Positions 38,377-48,206 are shown, counted from the stretch's first letter. The stretch is 64,000 nt of DNA from Streptacidiphilus jeojiense (GCF_000719095.1 NZ_JOEH01000019.1:186001-250000); one strand, 5' to 3'. Made by a program: numbers and translations. Notes: generated by a model from the sequence alone, not told the origin.

Positions 38377-40746
38377 TTAGCGGAAGGGATCAGGTCCAGG
38401 AAGCGGGAGAGCCGCCTCCTCATCGGAGAACGTCCCAGCGCCGCTGCGGATTCCCGACGACGACGATGGTCGCACGCCCTCTCCGGGGCCGTCACCCGGA
38501 TTTGCCGTCTGCGGGACCGCCCGGTACACGTCGTAGACGCCGGCCACCCTGAGCATGGCCTTCATCAGCCCCGGCAGCAGCCCGGCGTCGGGAAGCGTGA
38601 CCGTGTACCGGTGCCGGACCCGGAGCTCCTGGGGCGGTTCCACCGAGGCCGAGACGATGTCCGCGCCGACCGCGGAGATCGCGGCGGTGAGGTCGGCCAG
38701 CAGCCGCGGCCGCCCCAGCGCGTCGGCCTGGACGGTGACCATGTAGCCGACCGGTGCCGCGCCCTGTCCGCCGGCGTCCTGGGCCCAGGCGACCTCCACC
38801 GGCGTGCGCCCCCCGCCGGCCATGCCGCTGCCGGTGGGGCAGCCGCTGCGGTGCACCGCGATGCCGCCCTTGACCGCGAAGCCGAGCAGTTGGTCGGGCG
38901 GGACCGGGGTGCAGCACCGGGCCAGCCGCACCGCCGCACCCGGCCTCCCCGCGGCGATCACCAGGGCCCGGTCCCGCGGGTCGGGACCGGGGGCGGACGG
39001 GAGCTCGACGCCGAGCCGCTCCAGCGGTGCCCCGGCCTCCGACCCGTCCGGCTCGACCTGCGGTTGAGGGTGCTCGGCGAGCCAGCGTTCGATGGCGATC
39101 CGGGCGGACGCCGTCCGCGCGTGGCCCAGCCACTCCGGGGAGGGGCCGCCCGGCTCCCCCGCTCCGACCGGGGCGTCCTCGGTCAGCACGTCCACGACGT
39201 CGCCGTCGTGCAGCTCGGTGGAGAGCGCGGCGAGCCTGCCGCCCAGCCGCACCCCGATACATCGGTGGCCGACCTCCTCGCCGAGTGCGTAGGCCGCGTC
39301 CACGCAGCTGGAGCCGACCGGCAGGTGCAGTGTCCGGCCGTCCTCGGTGACCACGGTGAGCTCTCCGTCGCCGGAGAGATCGGCGGTGAGGGCGGACCAG
39401 AAGGTGTCGGCGTCCGGGGTCTCCCGCTGCCACTCCAGCAGCCGGCTGAGCCAGCCGGGCCTGGCTGGGTCGGTGCGGTCCAGCTCGTCCCTGCCGCCGG
39501 CCGCCTCCTCCGCGTGCGCCTCGTCCGCGCGGGCGCCGGGGCTGCCCAGCGCGACCACCCCGAACTCGGCGACCTGGTGCATCCGCGCGGTGCGCACCAG
39601 TACCTCGACGACGTCCTCGCCGGCCCCGCCCGGCGCGGTGGCGACGGCGGTGTGCAGCGACTGGTAGAGGTTGAACTTGGGCGCGGCGATGAAGTCCTTG
39701 AACTCCCCCGGCAGCGGTGACCAGCAGGTGTGCAGCTCGCCGAGGACGGCGTAGCAGTCGGCGTTCTCCTCCACCACGACCAGGACCCGGGCGAAGTCGC
39801 AGGGCGCGAGCTCGCCGCGGCGCAGCCGGCTGCGGTGCACCGAGACGGCGTGCCGGGGGCGTACCGACACCTCGGCCTGGATCCTGGCCTCGCGCAGCTG
39901 GCGCCGCAGCGCGCCGGCGAAGTCCGCCAGCGGGTCGAGCCCCTCCTGCTGAGCGGTCTCCCTGGCCGCGATCAGCGCCCGGGTCTCCGCGTACTCCTCG
40001 GGGTGCAGGGTGGCCAGGACGATGTCCTCCAGCTCGGTCTTGACGACCTGGATGCCGAGCCGCTCGGCCAGCGGGATCAGCACGTCCCTGGTGACCTTGG
40101 CGATCCTGATCCGGCTGGCCGGCTTCATGTGCCGGATGGTGCGCATGTTGTGCAGCCGGTCGGCCAGCTTGATGACCATCACCCGGACGTCCTCGCCGGT
40201 GGCCAGCAGCATCTTGCGGAAGGTCTCCGCCTCGGCGGCGGCGCCGAAGTCCACCTTCTCCAGCTTGGTGACGCCGTCGACCAGGTAGGCGACCTCCTGG
40301 CCGAAGCCCTCCCTGACCTGATCGAGCGTCACCGCGGTGTCCTCGACCGTGTCGTGGAGCAGCGAGGCGACCAGCGTCGTGGTCTCGGCGCCGAGTTGGG
40401 CCAGGATCATGGTGACCGCGAGCGGATGGGTGATGTACGGCTCGCCGCTCTTGCGGGTCTGCCCGCGGTGCGAGGCCTCGGCCAGCTGGTAGGCCCGGTC
40501 GAGCAGAGCGAAGTCCGCCTGCGGGTGCTGGGCCCGGTGCGCCCGTATCACCGGCTCCAGGGCGTCGGCGAACTGCGGCCGCCCGCCGCCGACGAGAAGC
40601 GCCGCGAAGCCGGCCCGGCCCAGCCCGGAACGCGCCCTGGCCCGACGCAGGCCACCGCTGCCCGCCTCGCCGCCCTGGTTCGGCGGAGAGACGGTTCTGC
40701 GACCGCCCAGGGGAACGGCTGGGAGATCACCGGCATCGACGTTCAT
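38377..40746 (-). CDS. rshA: RelA/SpoT homologue, RshA-type (p)ppGpp enzyme
   Basis: Controls (p)ppGpp in the stringent response. The hydrolase domain is complete: HD pair in SLLHDTVEDT (about 131) and LADRLHNMRT (about 195). The synthetase domain is altered. The loop that reads RFKD in bifunctional and EFDD in monofunctional enzymes reads EFKD here (about 348-351). The usual D-x4-R segment reads DFARVLVVVE, with the arginine lost. TGS and ACT domains follow, then a short acidic tail. Start is ATG at 40746 with GGAGG 5 nt upstream. It belongs to the RshA paralogue rather than RelA by context (next to hflX and dapF). Hydrolase activity is expected; synthesis is doubtful. Confidence 0.9.
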   Translation of the reverse strand: MNVDAGDLPAVPLGGRRTVSPPNQGGEAGSGGLRRARARSGLGRAGFAALLVGGGRPQFADALEPVIRAHRAQHPQADFALLDRAYQLAEASHRGQTRKSGEPYITHPLAVTMILAQLGAETTTLVASLLHDTVEDTAVTLDQVREGFGQEVAYLVDGVTKLEKVDFGAAAEAETFRKMLLATGEDVRVMVIKLADRLHNMRTIRHMKPASRIRIAKVTRDVLIPLAERLGIQVVKTELEDIVLATLHPEEYAETRALIAARETAQQEGLDPLADFAGALRRQLREARIQAEVSVRPRHAVSVHRSRLRRGELAPCDFARVLVVVEENADCYAVLGELHTCWSPLPGEFKDFIAAPKFNLYQSLHTAVATAPGGAGEDVVEVLVRTARMHQVAEFGVVALGSPGARADEAHAEEAAGGRDELDRTDPARPGWLSRLLEWQRETPDADTFWSALTADLSGDGELTVVTEDGRTLHLPVGSSCVDAAYALGEEVGHRCIGVRLGGRLAALSTELHDGDVVDVLTEDAPVGAGEPGGPSPEWLGHARTASARIAIERWLAEHPQPQVEPDGSEAGAPLERLGVELPSAPGPDPRDRALVIAAGRPGAAVRLARCCTPVPPDQLLGFAVKGGIAVHRSGCPTGSGMAGGGRTPVEVAWAQDAGGQGAAPVGYMVTVQADALGRPRLLADLTAAISAVGADIVSASVEPPQELRVRHRYTVTLPDAGLLPGLMKAMLRVAGVYDVYRAVPQTANPGDGPGEGVRPSSSSGIRSGAGTFSDEEAALPLPGPDPFR

Positions 40747-40809
40747 GCACACCTCCGGCAGCGATCACCGGAGCGGCTCGGCACCCCGATGGTCCATGCT
40801 AGCGATTGC

Positions 40810-40834
40810 AACACGCGCAGCGATGCCGCGTGTT
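40810..40834. other. Small hairpin between dapF and rshA
   Basis: AACACGCG and CGCGTGTT around a 9-nt loop, about 65 bp upstream of rshA and 110 bp after dapF. It could be a dapF terminator or part of the rshA promoter region. Confidence 0.35.
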
Positions 40835-40941
40835 CCCAACGTCACCTTGATCACCCGTTCGGGGGATTTGAACCGGCGCGGAATTGGCAAGGTTCTAAGG
40901 TTGCCCGAAAACCGCCCCGGCGCAGGCCGGCTGAGGCCGGA

Positions 40942-41847
40942 TCAGGACTTTAGCCAGTCGGCGGACAGCTCGCCCTCCGCGACGATCACCGCGGGCCCGG
41001 TCATCTCGACGACGCCGTCCACCCGTTCGGTGATCACCAGCCGGCCGCCGGGGACGTCCACGGTGTAGGTGACCGGCTGCCCGGTCACCGCCGGGTCGGC
41101 GCCGTCCCTGCGTGCGGCGGCGACCATGACCGCGCAGGCGCCGGTGCCGCAGGAGCGGGTCTCCCCGGAGCCGCGCTCGTGCACCCGCATGGCGACGTGG
41201 CGCGGCCCGCGGTCCACCACGAACTCCACGTTGACACCGGTCGGGTAGGCCGAGGCGGGCTCGACGGACGGGGTCGCGTACAGGTTCCCGGCCTGCGCGA
41301 GGTCGTCCACGAAGGCCACCGCGTGCGGATTGCCCATGTTGACGTTGAGCGCGGGCCAGTCGTACTCCCCCACCGACACCGTGACGGACCCGGGCCCGGG
41401 CAGTTCGGCCCGTCCCATCCGCACGGTGACCTCGCCGGGCGCGCCGGGCCGGTCGGCCGCGACGTGGACCTGGCGTACGCCCGCACGGGTGGCCACCGCC
41501 AGCTCGCCGCTCTTGGCCAGGCCGGCCAGTACCAGGTAGCGGGCGAAGACCCGGACGCCGTTGCCGCACATCTCGGCCACGCTGCCGTCGGAGTTGCGGT
41601 AGTCCATGAACCACTCCGCCTCGGCGGCCATCGGCAGCGCCTCGGGGTGGGCGGCCGAGCGCACCACCCGCAGCACCCCGTCCGCGCCGATCCCGGCCCG
41701 CCGGTCGCACAGCCGGGCGACCAGGGCGGGCGGCAGGTCGAGGACGCCGTCCGGGTCGGGCAGGATGACGAAGTCGTTCTCGGTCCCATGGCCCTTGAGG
41801 AACCTGGGGCCGCTGACGACTCGCCGACTGTTCAAGATCTCGCTCAC
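40942..41847 (-). CDS. dapF: Diaminopimelate epimerase
   Basis: Converts LL- to meso-diaminopimelate for peptidoglycan and lysine. Of 301 residues, the two catalytic cysteines are in AEMCGNGVR and RSCGTGACAV. The substrate segments GTENDFVIL, NMGNPHAVAF and GVNVEF are intact. Start is GTG at 41847, immediately after GGAGGG; the spacing is short but no other start fits the FLKGHGTENDF N-terminus. Length is typical. Confidence 0.95.
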   Translation of the reverse strand: MSEILNSRRVVSGPRFLKGHGTENDFVILPDPDGVLDLPPALVARLCDRRAGIGADGVLRVVRSAAHPEALPMAAEAEWFMDYRNSDGSVAEMCGNGVRVFARYLVLAGLAKSGELAVATRAGVRQVHVAADRPGAPGEVTVRMGRAELPGPGSVTVSVGEYDWPALNVNMGNPHAVAFVDDLAQAGNLYATPSVEPASAYPTGVNVEFVVDRGPRHVAMRVHERGSGETRSCGTGACAVMVAAARRDGADPAVTGQPVTYTVDVPGGRLVITERVDGVVEMTGPAVIVAEGELSADWLKS

Positions 41848-41888
41848 CCCTCCATCGTAGGGGGAGCCGCCCCGGGCCGGACTCCCGC

Positions 41889-42380
41889 TCAGGCGCCGAT
41901 GCGGGCGACCCGCCACCAGCCCAGCGCCAGCGCCAGCGCCACCAACGCGGCGTAGGCGAGCAGGGCGCGCCAGCCGGCCCGGCGCCCCGAACCCTGCCGG
42001 GGCAGGCCCGGCCAGGCGTAGCCGGCCCGGCGGGCGGCCATGCCGCCCCATCCGGCCGAGGCGGTGGTCAGCAGCAGCCCGAGCATGCCCACGAACCGGC
42101 CGGCGTCCCCGGACTGGAAGGCCAGCGGAAAGGCGAAGAGCAGCGAGCCGAGGATGGCAAGGGCGGCGATGGGGATGATCTGCCAGAGCCGGAGCAGGCC
42201 CGCGGGACGCAGTTCCCGGCCTTCGAGCGCGGCCTCGGCGACACTGTCGGCCGGCGGCAGCGGTGTCAGTTCCGACCGCGGCCGCTTGGAGAGGTCGATC
42301 AGCGCCGGGTGCGGCAGGGGCGGTCCGTCGATACCGAAGGGGTCGTCCGGAAGACGATGGGTTTCGGGGCCGGTATCCAT
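41889..42380 (-). CDS. Hypothetical membrane protein
   Basis: A small protein of 163 residues with an acidic, Pro-rich cytoplasmic N-terminus (about 70 residues). Three hydrophobic segments follow (LWQIIPIAALAILGSLLFAFPLAF, FVGMLGLLLTTASAGWGG, LLAYAALVALALALGWW). It is conserved in position between dapF and miaA. Start is ATG 42380 or GTG 42386, both behind GGGAGG. Function unknown. The 286 bp between it and miaA hold no other recognisable feature. Confidence 0.7.
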   Translation of the reverse strand: MDTGPETHRLPDDPFGIDGPPLPHPALIDLSKRPRSELTPLPPADSVAEAALEGRELRPAGLLRLWQIIPIAALAILGSLLFAFPLAFQSGDAGRFVGMLGLLLTTASAGWGGMAARRAGYAWPGLPRQGSGRRAGWRALLAYAALVALALALGWWRVARIGA

Positions 42381-42666
42381 CGACACGCGGCCTCCCTGGC
42401 GATTGGTGCCGGTGGTGATCCACGACGGCGGAATGTCTCCCTCAGAGCTCGATGATGGCACGTGGGCACCGGCCGACCATGCTCTCCAGGGCCGGATCGG
42501 TGATCCGTGGCCATGACGTGATCAGCCCGTAACCGCCAGCCCCCGCAAGGCTCCACGCGTACACCCGGATGTGCGCCGGGGGCGCGCGATCCGCCGCTTC
42601 CACGCCTCTGGGCAGCGACTCTTGCTGTGCGGCGGCTGTCAGCGGCCACCCGTCGGGCGCCCGGCC

Positions 42667-43596
42667 TCAGCCTCCGGCCACCAGCTCCAGCGAACGGCGC
42701 AGCAGCTCCGAGCCGTCGGCCGCGTCCTCCGGGCCGAGCCAGTGCACCCGGGGGTCCCGGCGGAACCAGGACTCCTGCCGCCGGGCGAAGCGCTTGGTGG
42801 CCCGCACGGTCTCCTCGCGCGCCTCCCGCTCGCCGCACTCCCCGTCCAGTTGGGCCAGTGCCTGCCGGTACCCGAGGGCCCTGGAGGCGGTACGGCCCTC
42901 GCGCAGCCCGGCCGCCGAGAGCTTCTCCACCTCGGCGACGAGTCCGGACTCCCACATCCGGTCGACCCGCAGGGCGATCCGCCGGTCCAGTTCCGGCCGC
43001 GGCACCAGCACGCCGATCTGCACCGCGTCGTAGACCGAGTCATGGCCCGGCAGATTGGCGGTGAAGGGCTTCCCGGTGATCTCCACGACCTCCAGGGCCC
43101 GGACGATGCGCCGCCCGTTGGAGGGCAGGATGGCCTGTGCCGCGGGCGGGTCCAACTCGGCCAGCCTGCGGTGCAGTTCGCCCGGTCCGACCAGGTCCAG
43201 CTGCTGCTCCAGCCGGGCCCGCACCACCGGGTCGGTGCCCGGGAACTCGAGTTCGTCGATGGCGGCGCGGACGTACAGTCCCGAGCCGCCGACCAGTACC
43301 GGGGTACGCCCCTGGGCGAGCAGCGCGTCGATGGTCGCCCGCGCCATCCGCTGGTACTCGGCCACGCTGGCGGCGACCGTCACGTCCCAGACGTCCAGCA
43401 GGTGGTGCGGGACGCCCTGGCGCTCCTCGACGGTGAGCTTGGCGGTGCCGATGTCCATGCCCCGGTACAGCTGCATGGAGTCGGTGTTGACCACCTCGCC
43501 GCCGAGCTCCCTGGCCAGGGCCACGCCGAGGTCCGACTTGCCTGCGGCGGTGGCGCCGACGACGGCGATGACACGGGGTGCGCGGGGGTTGTTCAC
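42667..43596 (-). CDS. miaA: tRNA dimethylallyltransferase
   Basis: Adds an isopentenyl group to A37 of tRNAs reading codons that begin with U. The P-loop is VVGATAAGKSDL (about 12-23). The NTDSMQLYRGMDIGTAK, LVGGSGLYVRA and GYRQAL segments are all present in 309 residues. Start is GTG at 43596 (NNPRAPRVIAVVG follows), with GGGAG upstream. MiaB, which acts on the product, is encoded 1.1 kb away on the same strand. Confidence 0.95.
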   Translation of the reverse strand: MNNPRAPRVIAVVGATAAGKSDLGVALARELGGEVVNTDSMQLYRGMDIGTAKLTVEERQGVPHHLLDVWDVTVAASVAEYQRMARATIDALLAQGRTPVLVGGSGLYVRAAIDELEFPGTDPVVRARLEQQLDLVGPGELHRRLAELDPPAAQAILPSNGRRIVRALEVVEITGKPFTANLPGHDSVYDAVQIGVLVPRPELDRRIALRVDRMWESGLVAEVEKLSAAGLREGRTASRALGYRQALAQLDGECGEREAREETVRATKRFARRQESWFRRDPRVHWLGPEDAADGSELLRRSLELVAGG

Positions 43597-43735
43597 CCGA
43601 CAAGTCTCCCAAACGCACGCATGCACCCGCTCCACAGCTGCACCGTGCGGTGATCGACAGTACGGTGTGCCTAAGTACGGGCGTTTTGTCCAGGTAATCG
43701 GCCAGGCCGCCCCGGCCCGCTACGCAGGAGCAATC

Positions 43736-43999
43736 ATGGGTCTCTCGGACACTCTGAAAGGCGCGCTCGGTCAGGCCAAGGAGAAGGCCACCGAGTTCGC
43801 CGAGAAGCACAACTCGACCATCGACTCCGGCCTGGACAAGGTCGGCGAGATGGCCGACAAGGCCACCAAGGGCAAGTACAGCGACAAGATCACCACGGGC
43901 CGCGACAAGGCCAAGGAGGCCCTGGACAAGGTCCACCACGAGCCGGGCACCACGGTCCAGGGCGAGACCGTGGAGCGCGAGGACCCGCCTGCGTCCTGA
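43736..43999 (+). CDS. Small Lys-rich protein of the Rv0909 antitoxin-like family
   Basis: An 87-residue hydrophilic, highly helical protein: GLSDTLKGALGQAKEKATEFAEKHNSTIDSGLDKVGEMADKATKGKYSDK. Databases usually label this pattern an antitoxin of the Rv0909/MT0933 type. No toxin gene is beside it, so a toxin-antitoxin role is not supported here; LEA-like or nucleoid-associated roles are equally possible. Start is ATG at 43736 with AGGAG 6 nt upstream. It faces the next gene end to end without a gap. Confidence 0.75.
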   Translation: MGLSDTLKGALGQAKEKATEFAEKHNSTIDSGLDKVGEMADKATKGKYSDKITTGRDKAKEALDKVHHEPGTTVQGETVEREDPPAS

Positions 44000-44695
44000 T
44001 CAGGTCCAGGCGGCGACGAAGTAGCCCACGCCGTACGGAGCGTCCTCGTAGAGCAGCTCGGCGTCGAGCGAACCGGCCGCGGCACCCGCGAGCACCTGCC
44101 AGGGTGCCCGGCCGGAGGCCATGAGCTCGTACGCCAGCTCGTCGTCCAGGGTGGACAGCGCGCCGTCGGCGTCCGCCGTGGCCAGCCCGCGGGACACCAC
44201 CGCGTCGAAGCCCTCGGCCCGGTCGTCCAGGTAGCCGGGGGCCTTCAGCGAGCGGCGGGCGCTGCCCTCGCCGACGACCAGCAGGCCCACCCGTCCGGCC
44301 GACTGCGCCAGCCTGACCCCGTTGGCGGCGCACAGGTCCGGTTCCAGGTAGTCGGGCACGGCCAGGCCGCGGGCCCGTCCGGCCCAGCCCGCGCGCTGCA
44401 GCAGCCAGGCCCCCACGGTGAGCGAGGCGGGCAGCGGCTCCGGGGCGCCGCCGTCGCCGAGCACCACCGAGACGTCGACCCCGTACGGCTGGAAGGAGCC
44501 GGTGCCGCCGTCGTCGAAGCTGCTGTGCTCGGCATCGGGACCGACCACCCAGACCACCTCGGGCTCCGCCGCGAGCACCGCGCCGAGCGCGGTGTCGCAG
44601 GCGGTGCGCAGTCCGTCCAGCTCGGGTGCGGCGCCCGAGGCGACCTCGGGGACCAGCAGCGGCGGACAGGGGCAGACGGCGGCGGCGACCAGCAT
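44000..44695 (-). CDS. Class III extradiol dioxygenase-like protein
   Basis: A 231-residue actinobacterial protein conserved between miaA and miaB. The N-terminus AAAVCPCPPLLVPEVA and the EVVWVVGPDAEHSSFDDG segment fit the LigB/extradiol superfamily. The usual metal-binding histidine pair is not obvious: only CPCPPLL and AEHS occur. Enzyme activity is therefore uncertain. Start is ATG at 44695, 33 bp downstream of the miaB stop. Confidence 0.7.
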   Translation of the reverse strand: MLVAAAVCPCPPLLVPEVASGAAPELDGLRTACDTALGAVLAAEPEVVWVVGPDAEHSSFDDGGTGSFQPYGVDVSVVLGDGGAPEPLPASLTVGAWLLQRAGWAGRARGLAVPDYLEPDLCAANGVRLAQSAGRVGLLVVGEGSARRSLKAPGYLDDRAEGFDAVVSRGLATADADGALSTLDDELAYELMASGRAPWQVLAGAAAGSLDAELLYEDAPYGVGYFVAAWT

Positions 44696-44728
44696 GGGTC
44701 CGACCCTACCGTCGTCCGGCCGTGCGGT

Positions 44729-46222
44729 TCAGCGGCAGCTCGGGGCCTCGGCCAGCGGCAGCGGTGCCGGGACGCCGACGGACGGCAACCCCAGCATCAC
44801 CCCGGCGGGCGCCGGCGGAGCCGCCTGCCGCCGCTCCCAGGCGTCACCCGCACGGGTGCGCCGCACGGACAGCGGCGCGCCCTCGGCCAGCAGGTGGTGC
44901 GGAGCGGCGTAGGTGATCTCCACCTGCACCATGTCCCCGGGCCGGACGCCCTCCTCGGGGCGGGTGAAGTGGACCAGGCGGCTGTCGGGGGCACGGCCGG
45001 AGAGCCGGTCGGTGTGCTGGTCCTTGCGGCCCTCGCCCTCCGCGACCAGCACCTCCAGCACCTTGCCGACCTGCTTCTTGTTCTCCTCCCAGGAGATCTC
45101 CTCCTGGAGCGCGACCAGGCGCAGGTAGCGCTCCTGGACGACCTCCTTGGGGACCTGCCCCTCCATGTCGGCCGCGGGGGTGCCGGGCCGCTTGGAGTAC
45201 TGGAAGGTGAACGCCTGGGCGAAGCGGGCCTCGCGGACCACGTGCATGGTCTGCTCGAAGTCCTCCTCGGTCTCGCCGGGGAAGCCCACGATGATGTCGG
45301 TGGAGATGGCCGCGTCGGGCATGGCCGCGCGCACCTTCTCGATGATCCCGAGGTAGCGCTCCTGCCGGTAGGACCGCTTCATGGCCCGCAGCACGCTGTC
45401 CGAGCCGGACTGCAGCGGCATGTGCAGCTGGTGCATCACGTTCGGCGTCTCCGCCATGGCCGCGATCACGTCGTCGGTGAAGTCCTTGGGGTGCGGGGAG
45501 GTGAAGCGGACCCGCTCCAGCCCGTCGATCCCGCCGCAGGCGCGCAGCAGCTTGGAGAACGCCTGCCGGTCGCCGATGTCCTGCCCGTAGGCGTTGACGT
45601 TCTGCCCGAGCAGGGTGACCTCGACCACGCCCTCCGCGACCAGCGCCTCGACCTCGGCCAGGATGTCGCCGGTCCGGCGGTCCTTCTCCTTGCCGCGCAG
45701 CGCCGGGACGATGCAGAAGGTGCAGGTGTTGTTGCAGCCGACCGAGATCGACACCCAGGCGGCGTAGGCCGACTCGCGCCGGGTGGGCAGCGTGGAGGGG
45801 AACACCTCCAGCGACTCCAGGATCTCGACCTGGGCCTCCTCCTGGACCCGGGCGCGTTCCAGCAGCGCGGGCAGGTGGCCGATGTTGTGGGTGCCGAAGA
45901 CCACGTCGACCCAGGGGGCGCGCTTGACGATGGTCTCCCGGTCCTTCTGCGCCAGGCAGCCGCCGACCGCGATCTGCATCCCCGGCCGGACCGCCTTGAC
46001 CGACGCCAGCTGCCCCAGGTTGCCGTAGAGGTGGTTGTCGGCCTTCTCGCGCACCGCGCAGGTGTTGAACACCACGACGTCGGCGCTGTCGCCCGACGGC
46101 GCCTTGGCGTAGCCGGCGTCCTCGAGCAGGCCGGCCAGCCGCTCGGAGTCATGGACGTTCATCTGACATCCGTGCGTGCGGATCTCATAGGTCTTGGAAG
46201 CTTCTGCGGTACCCACGCCCAC
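44729..46222 (-). CDS. miaB: tRNA-2-methylthio-N6-dimethylallyladenosine synthase
   Basis: Radical-SAM methylthiotransferase acting on MiaA-modified A37. The UPF0004 domain begins [16 protein letters not shown] with a cluster cysteine; the others are in [12 protein letters not shown] and VGGCLAQ. The radical-SAM motif is CNNTCTFC (about 167). The TRAM domain follows ([12 protein letters not shown]...). It has 497 residues, normal length. The start is GTG at 46222. Gene order miaA-miaB fits one modification pathway. Confidence 0.95.
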   Translation of the reverse strand: MGVGTAEASKTYEIRTHGCQMNVHDSERLAGLLEDAGYAKAPSGDSADVVVFNTCAVREKADNHLYGNLGQLASVKAVRPGMQIAVGGCLAQKDRETIVKRAPWVDVVFGTHNIGHLPALLERARVQEEAQVEILESLEVFPSTLPTRRESAYAAWVSISVGCNNTCTFCIVPALRGKEKDRRTGDILAEVEALVAEGVVEVTLLGQNVNAYGQDIGDRQAFSKLLRACGGIDGLERVRFTSPHPKDFTDDVIAAMAETPNVMHQLHMPLQSGSDSVLRAMKRSYRQERYLGIIEKVRAAMPDAAISTDIIVGFPGETEEDFEQTMHVVREARFAQAFTFQYSKRPGTPAADMEGQVPKEVVQERYLRLVALQEEISWEENKKQVGKVLEVLVAEGEGRKDQHTDRLSGRAPDSRLVHFTRPEEGVRPGDMVQVEITYAAPHHLLAEGAPLSVRRTRAGDAWERRQAAPPAPAGVMLGLPSVGVPAPLPLAEAPSCR

Positions 46223-46317
46223 AAGGGTACGGGCAGGGCGGGGCGACCAGATCCCGAGCGGCTCCCGACCAGGTTCCGCGCTTCCCGAAGGGGGGTACGA
46301 CTGGCAGGATCACCCGC

Positions 46318-47352
46318 ATGGCGGATACCTGGCGGCTCCACGACCTCCTCTCCCGAGGGGTGCGCTCGCCCGCCGTCCGGGTGCTGACCGTCATGGTGGC
46401 ACTGGCCGCCGCCGCCCTCGGCTACTGGCTGGCGGCACCGCACGGGGTGGCCTACCCCAGGGGCGTGTACGGGATGGCGACCGGATCCAGCGGCGGCGTG
46501 TACGAGAAGTACGGCCAGCTACTGAAGCCCAATGTGGACCGGGACCTGCCCGGGGTGCGGCTGCGCCTGGACTCCTCGGCCGGCGGCCCCGACAACCTGG
46601 CCAGGATCGCGAGCGGACGGGACGACTTCGGCATCGCGACGGCCGACGCGGTGGCCCACTACACCGGTCCGAACGCCGGCGAGCTGCGGGCGATGGGACG
46701 GCTCTACGACGACTACGTCCAGCTGGTGGTACCGACGGACTCCAGCATCAGGAGCGTCTCCGACCTGCGCGGCAAGAAGGTGGCGATCGGCCAGGCGAAC
46801 TCCGGGGTGGCGCTGATCGCCTCGCGGATCTTCCAGGTGTCCGGGCTGGATCCGGCCAAGGGGGACCTGACCACGGTGCCGCTGGGCATCGACGAGGCGC
46901 CGACCCAGCTCTCCCAGGGCCGGATCGACGCGTTCTTCTGGTCGGGCGGCATCCCCACCTCGGGGGTCGCCGATCTCACCGACAGCTTCCACGTCCGCCT
47001 GGTACCGCTGGGCGCCCTGGCCACCGCGCTGGACACGCTGGCCACCCAGGAGGACCCGAAGGCGCGGAACAGCCAGATCTACCGCAGCTCGACCATGCCG
47101 GCCAGTGCCTACCAGCACACCGATCCGGATGTCGCGGTCCCGACCATCGCTGTCGCCAACCTCATGGTGACCCGGGCCGACGTCCCGCTCGGGCTGGTCC
47201 AGCGGGTGACCGCCGCGGTCATCGACAGCAGGGACTCCATCGGGAAGCAGGTCCACTCCGCGCAACTGGTGGACATCCGCTCGGCGATCTACACCGATCC
47301 GCTGCCGCTGGCGGAGGGCGCCCGCAGGTACTACGTGTCGGCCAAGCCCTGA
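46318..47352 (+). CDS. TAXI-family TRAP transporter solute-binding protein
   Basis: A 344-residue extracytoplasmic binding protein, anchored by one N-terminal membrane helix (VRVLTVMVALAAAALGYWLAAP). The TAXI signature is MATGSSGGVYEKYGQLL (about 51-67), with the VAIGQANSGVALIASRIF and DAFFWSGGIPTSGV segments. No TRAP permease gene is in the window, so it is an orphan; some TAXI proteins act as sensors instead. Start is ATG at 46318. Divergent from miaB (95 bp) and followed by a MerR gene in the opposite direction. Confidence 0.85.
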   Translation: MADTWRLHDLLSRGVRSPAVRVLTVMVALAAAALGYWLAAPHGVAYPRGVYGMATGSSGGVYEKYGQLLKPNVDRDLPGVRLRLDSSAGGPDNLARIASGRDDFGIATADAVAHYTGPNAGELRAMGRLYDDYVQLVVPTDSSIRSVSDLRGKKVAIGQANSGVALIASRIFQVSGLDPAKGDLTTVPLGIDEAPTQLSQGRIDAFFWSGGIPTSGVADLTDSFHVRLVPLGALATALDTLATQEDPKARNSQIYRSSTMPASAYQHTDPDVAVPTIAVANLMVTRADVPLGLVQRVTAAVIDSRDSIGKQVHSAQLVDIRSAIYTDPLPLAEGARRYYVSAKP

Positions 47353-47360
47353 GTCCGGTC

Positions 47361-48206
47361 CTACCCGTCGGTGTCAGGGACGCCGCCGCCCTGGCCGCCG
47401 CGATCGGTGCTGCCGCCCAACTCGTGCTGCACCATCTCGCGCAGCGGTCCGCTCACCGCGGCGTCCAGCAGCCGGGTGGCCTCCACCCGCATGGCCCTGG
47501 CCAGCTCGGCGTCGACCACCGACTGGGCCAGCGGCCGCAGCCGGCGCACCGTGCCGATCGCCTCGGCCGCCTCGGCGTCGCCCAGTTGGTGTCCCGCGTA
47601 GCGGACGAAGACGTGGACGGCGCTGAACTCGACGAAGCGGCGCGCGAGATGGTCGATGTCGCCGCGGAGCTCCTCCAGGTGGGCGACGATCGCGGGCAGC
47701 GGGACGCCCAGCTCGTGCAGTTCCACCGCGACGGCGAGCAGCCCAGGGCTGGGCACCAGGAACCGGTCCGCCTCGGCCGGGTCCACCAGCGGCGGTTCCG
47801 GTTCGAGCACCCCGAGCCGGACCGCGTCGGCTATCGCCTGCTGGTCCTCCACCCCGTGGAAGGAGGCCACCAGTGCCTCCCGGCTGATCCGCTCGGCGGC
47901 CTCGTCCGTCCAGGGTGCGGTGACCTCGGCGACCAGGCCGAGGACGCCGCCCAGGCCGCGGCCGCTCTCCCAGGCGTCCAGGAGTTCCTTGATGCCGGCC
48001 AGGGTGTGCCCGCGGTCCAGCAGTTGGGCGATCAGCCGCAGCCGTTCCAGGTGCTCGTGCTGGTAGACGTTGGCGCGTCCGCGCCGGTCCGCCGGGGGGA
48101 GCAGGCCGCGGTCCTGGTAGGCGCGCACATTGCGGACGGTGGTTCCCGCCGCCCGGGCGAGGTCGTCGATCCGGTACTCCGCGCGCCGTTTGGGCACCGT
48201 CGTCAC
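47361..48206 (-). CDS. MerR-family regulator
   Basis: Winged-helix regulator of 281 residues. The DNA-binding part YRIDDLARAAGTTVRNVRAYQDRGLLPPADRRGRANVY is at residues 11-49, then the dimer helix. A long helical C-terminal part (VELHELGVPLPAIVAHLEELRGDIDHLARRFVEF) replaces the short metal loop of classical MerR, so an organic ligand is more likely. Start is GTG at 48206 with GGAGGAG 6 nt upstream. It ends 8 bp from the TAXI gene, tail to tail. Target unknown. Confidence 0.88.
   Translation of the reverse strand: MTTVPKRRAEYRIDDLARAAGTTVRNVRAYQDRGLLPPADRRGRANVYQHEHLERLRLIAQLLDRGHTLAGIKELLDAWESGRGLGGVLGLVAEVTAPWTDEAAERISREALVASFHGVEDQQAIADAVRLGVLEPEPPLVDPAEADRFLVPSPGLLAVAVELHELGVPLPAIVAHLEELRGDIDHLARRFVEFSAVHVFVRYAGHQLGDAEAAEAIGTVRRLRPLAQSVVDAELARAMRVEATRLLDAAVSGPLREMVQHELGGSTDRGGQGGGVPDTDG

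Noticed and set aside
40855..40876. tRNA T-arm-like sequence (GGTTCAAATCC on the minus strand)
   Set aside because: The flanking bases do not form a 5-bp T-stem, and no acceptor or anticodon arm can be drawn.
43736..43999. Toxin-antitoxin module
   Set aside because: The small protein resembles an annotated antitoxin family, but no toxin-like gene is next to it.
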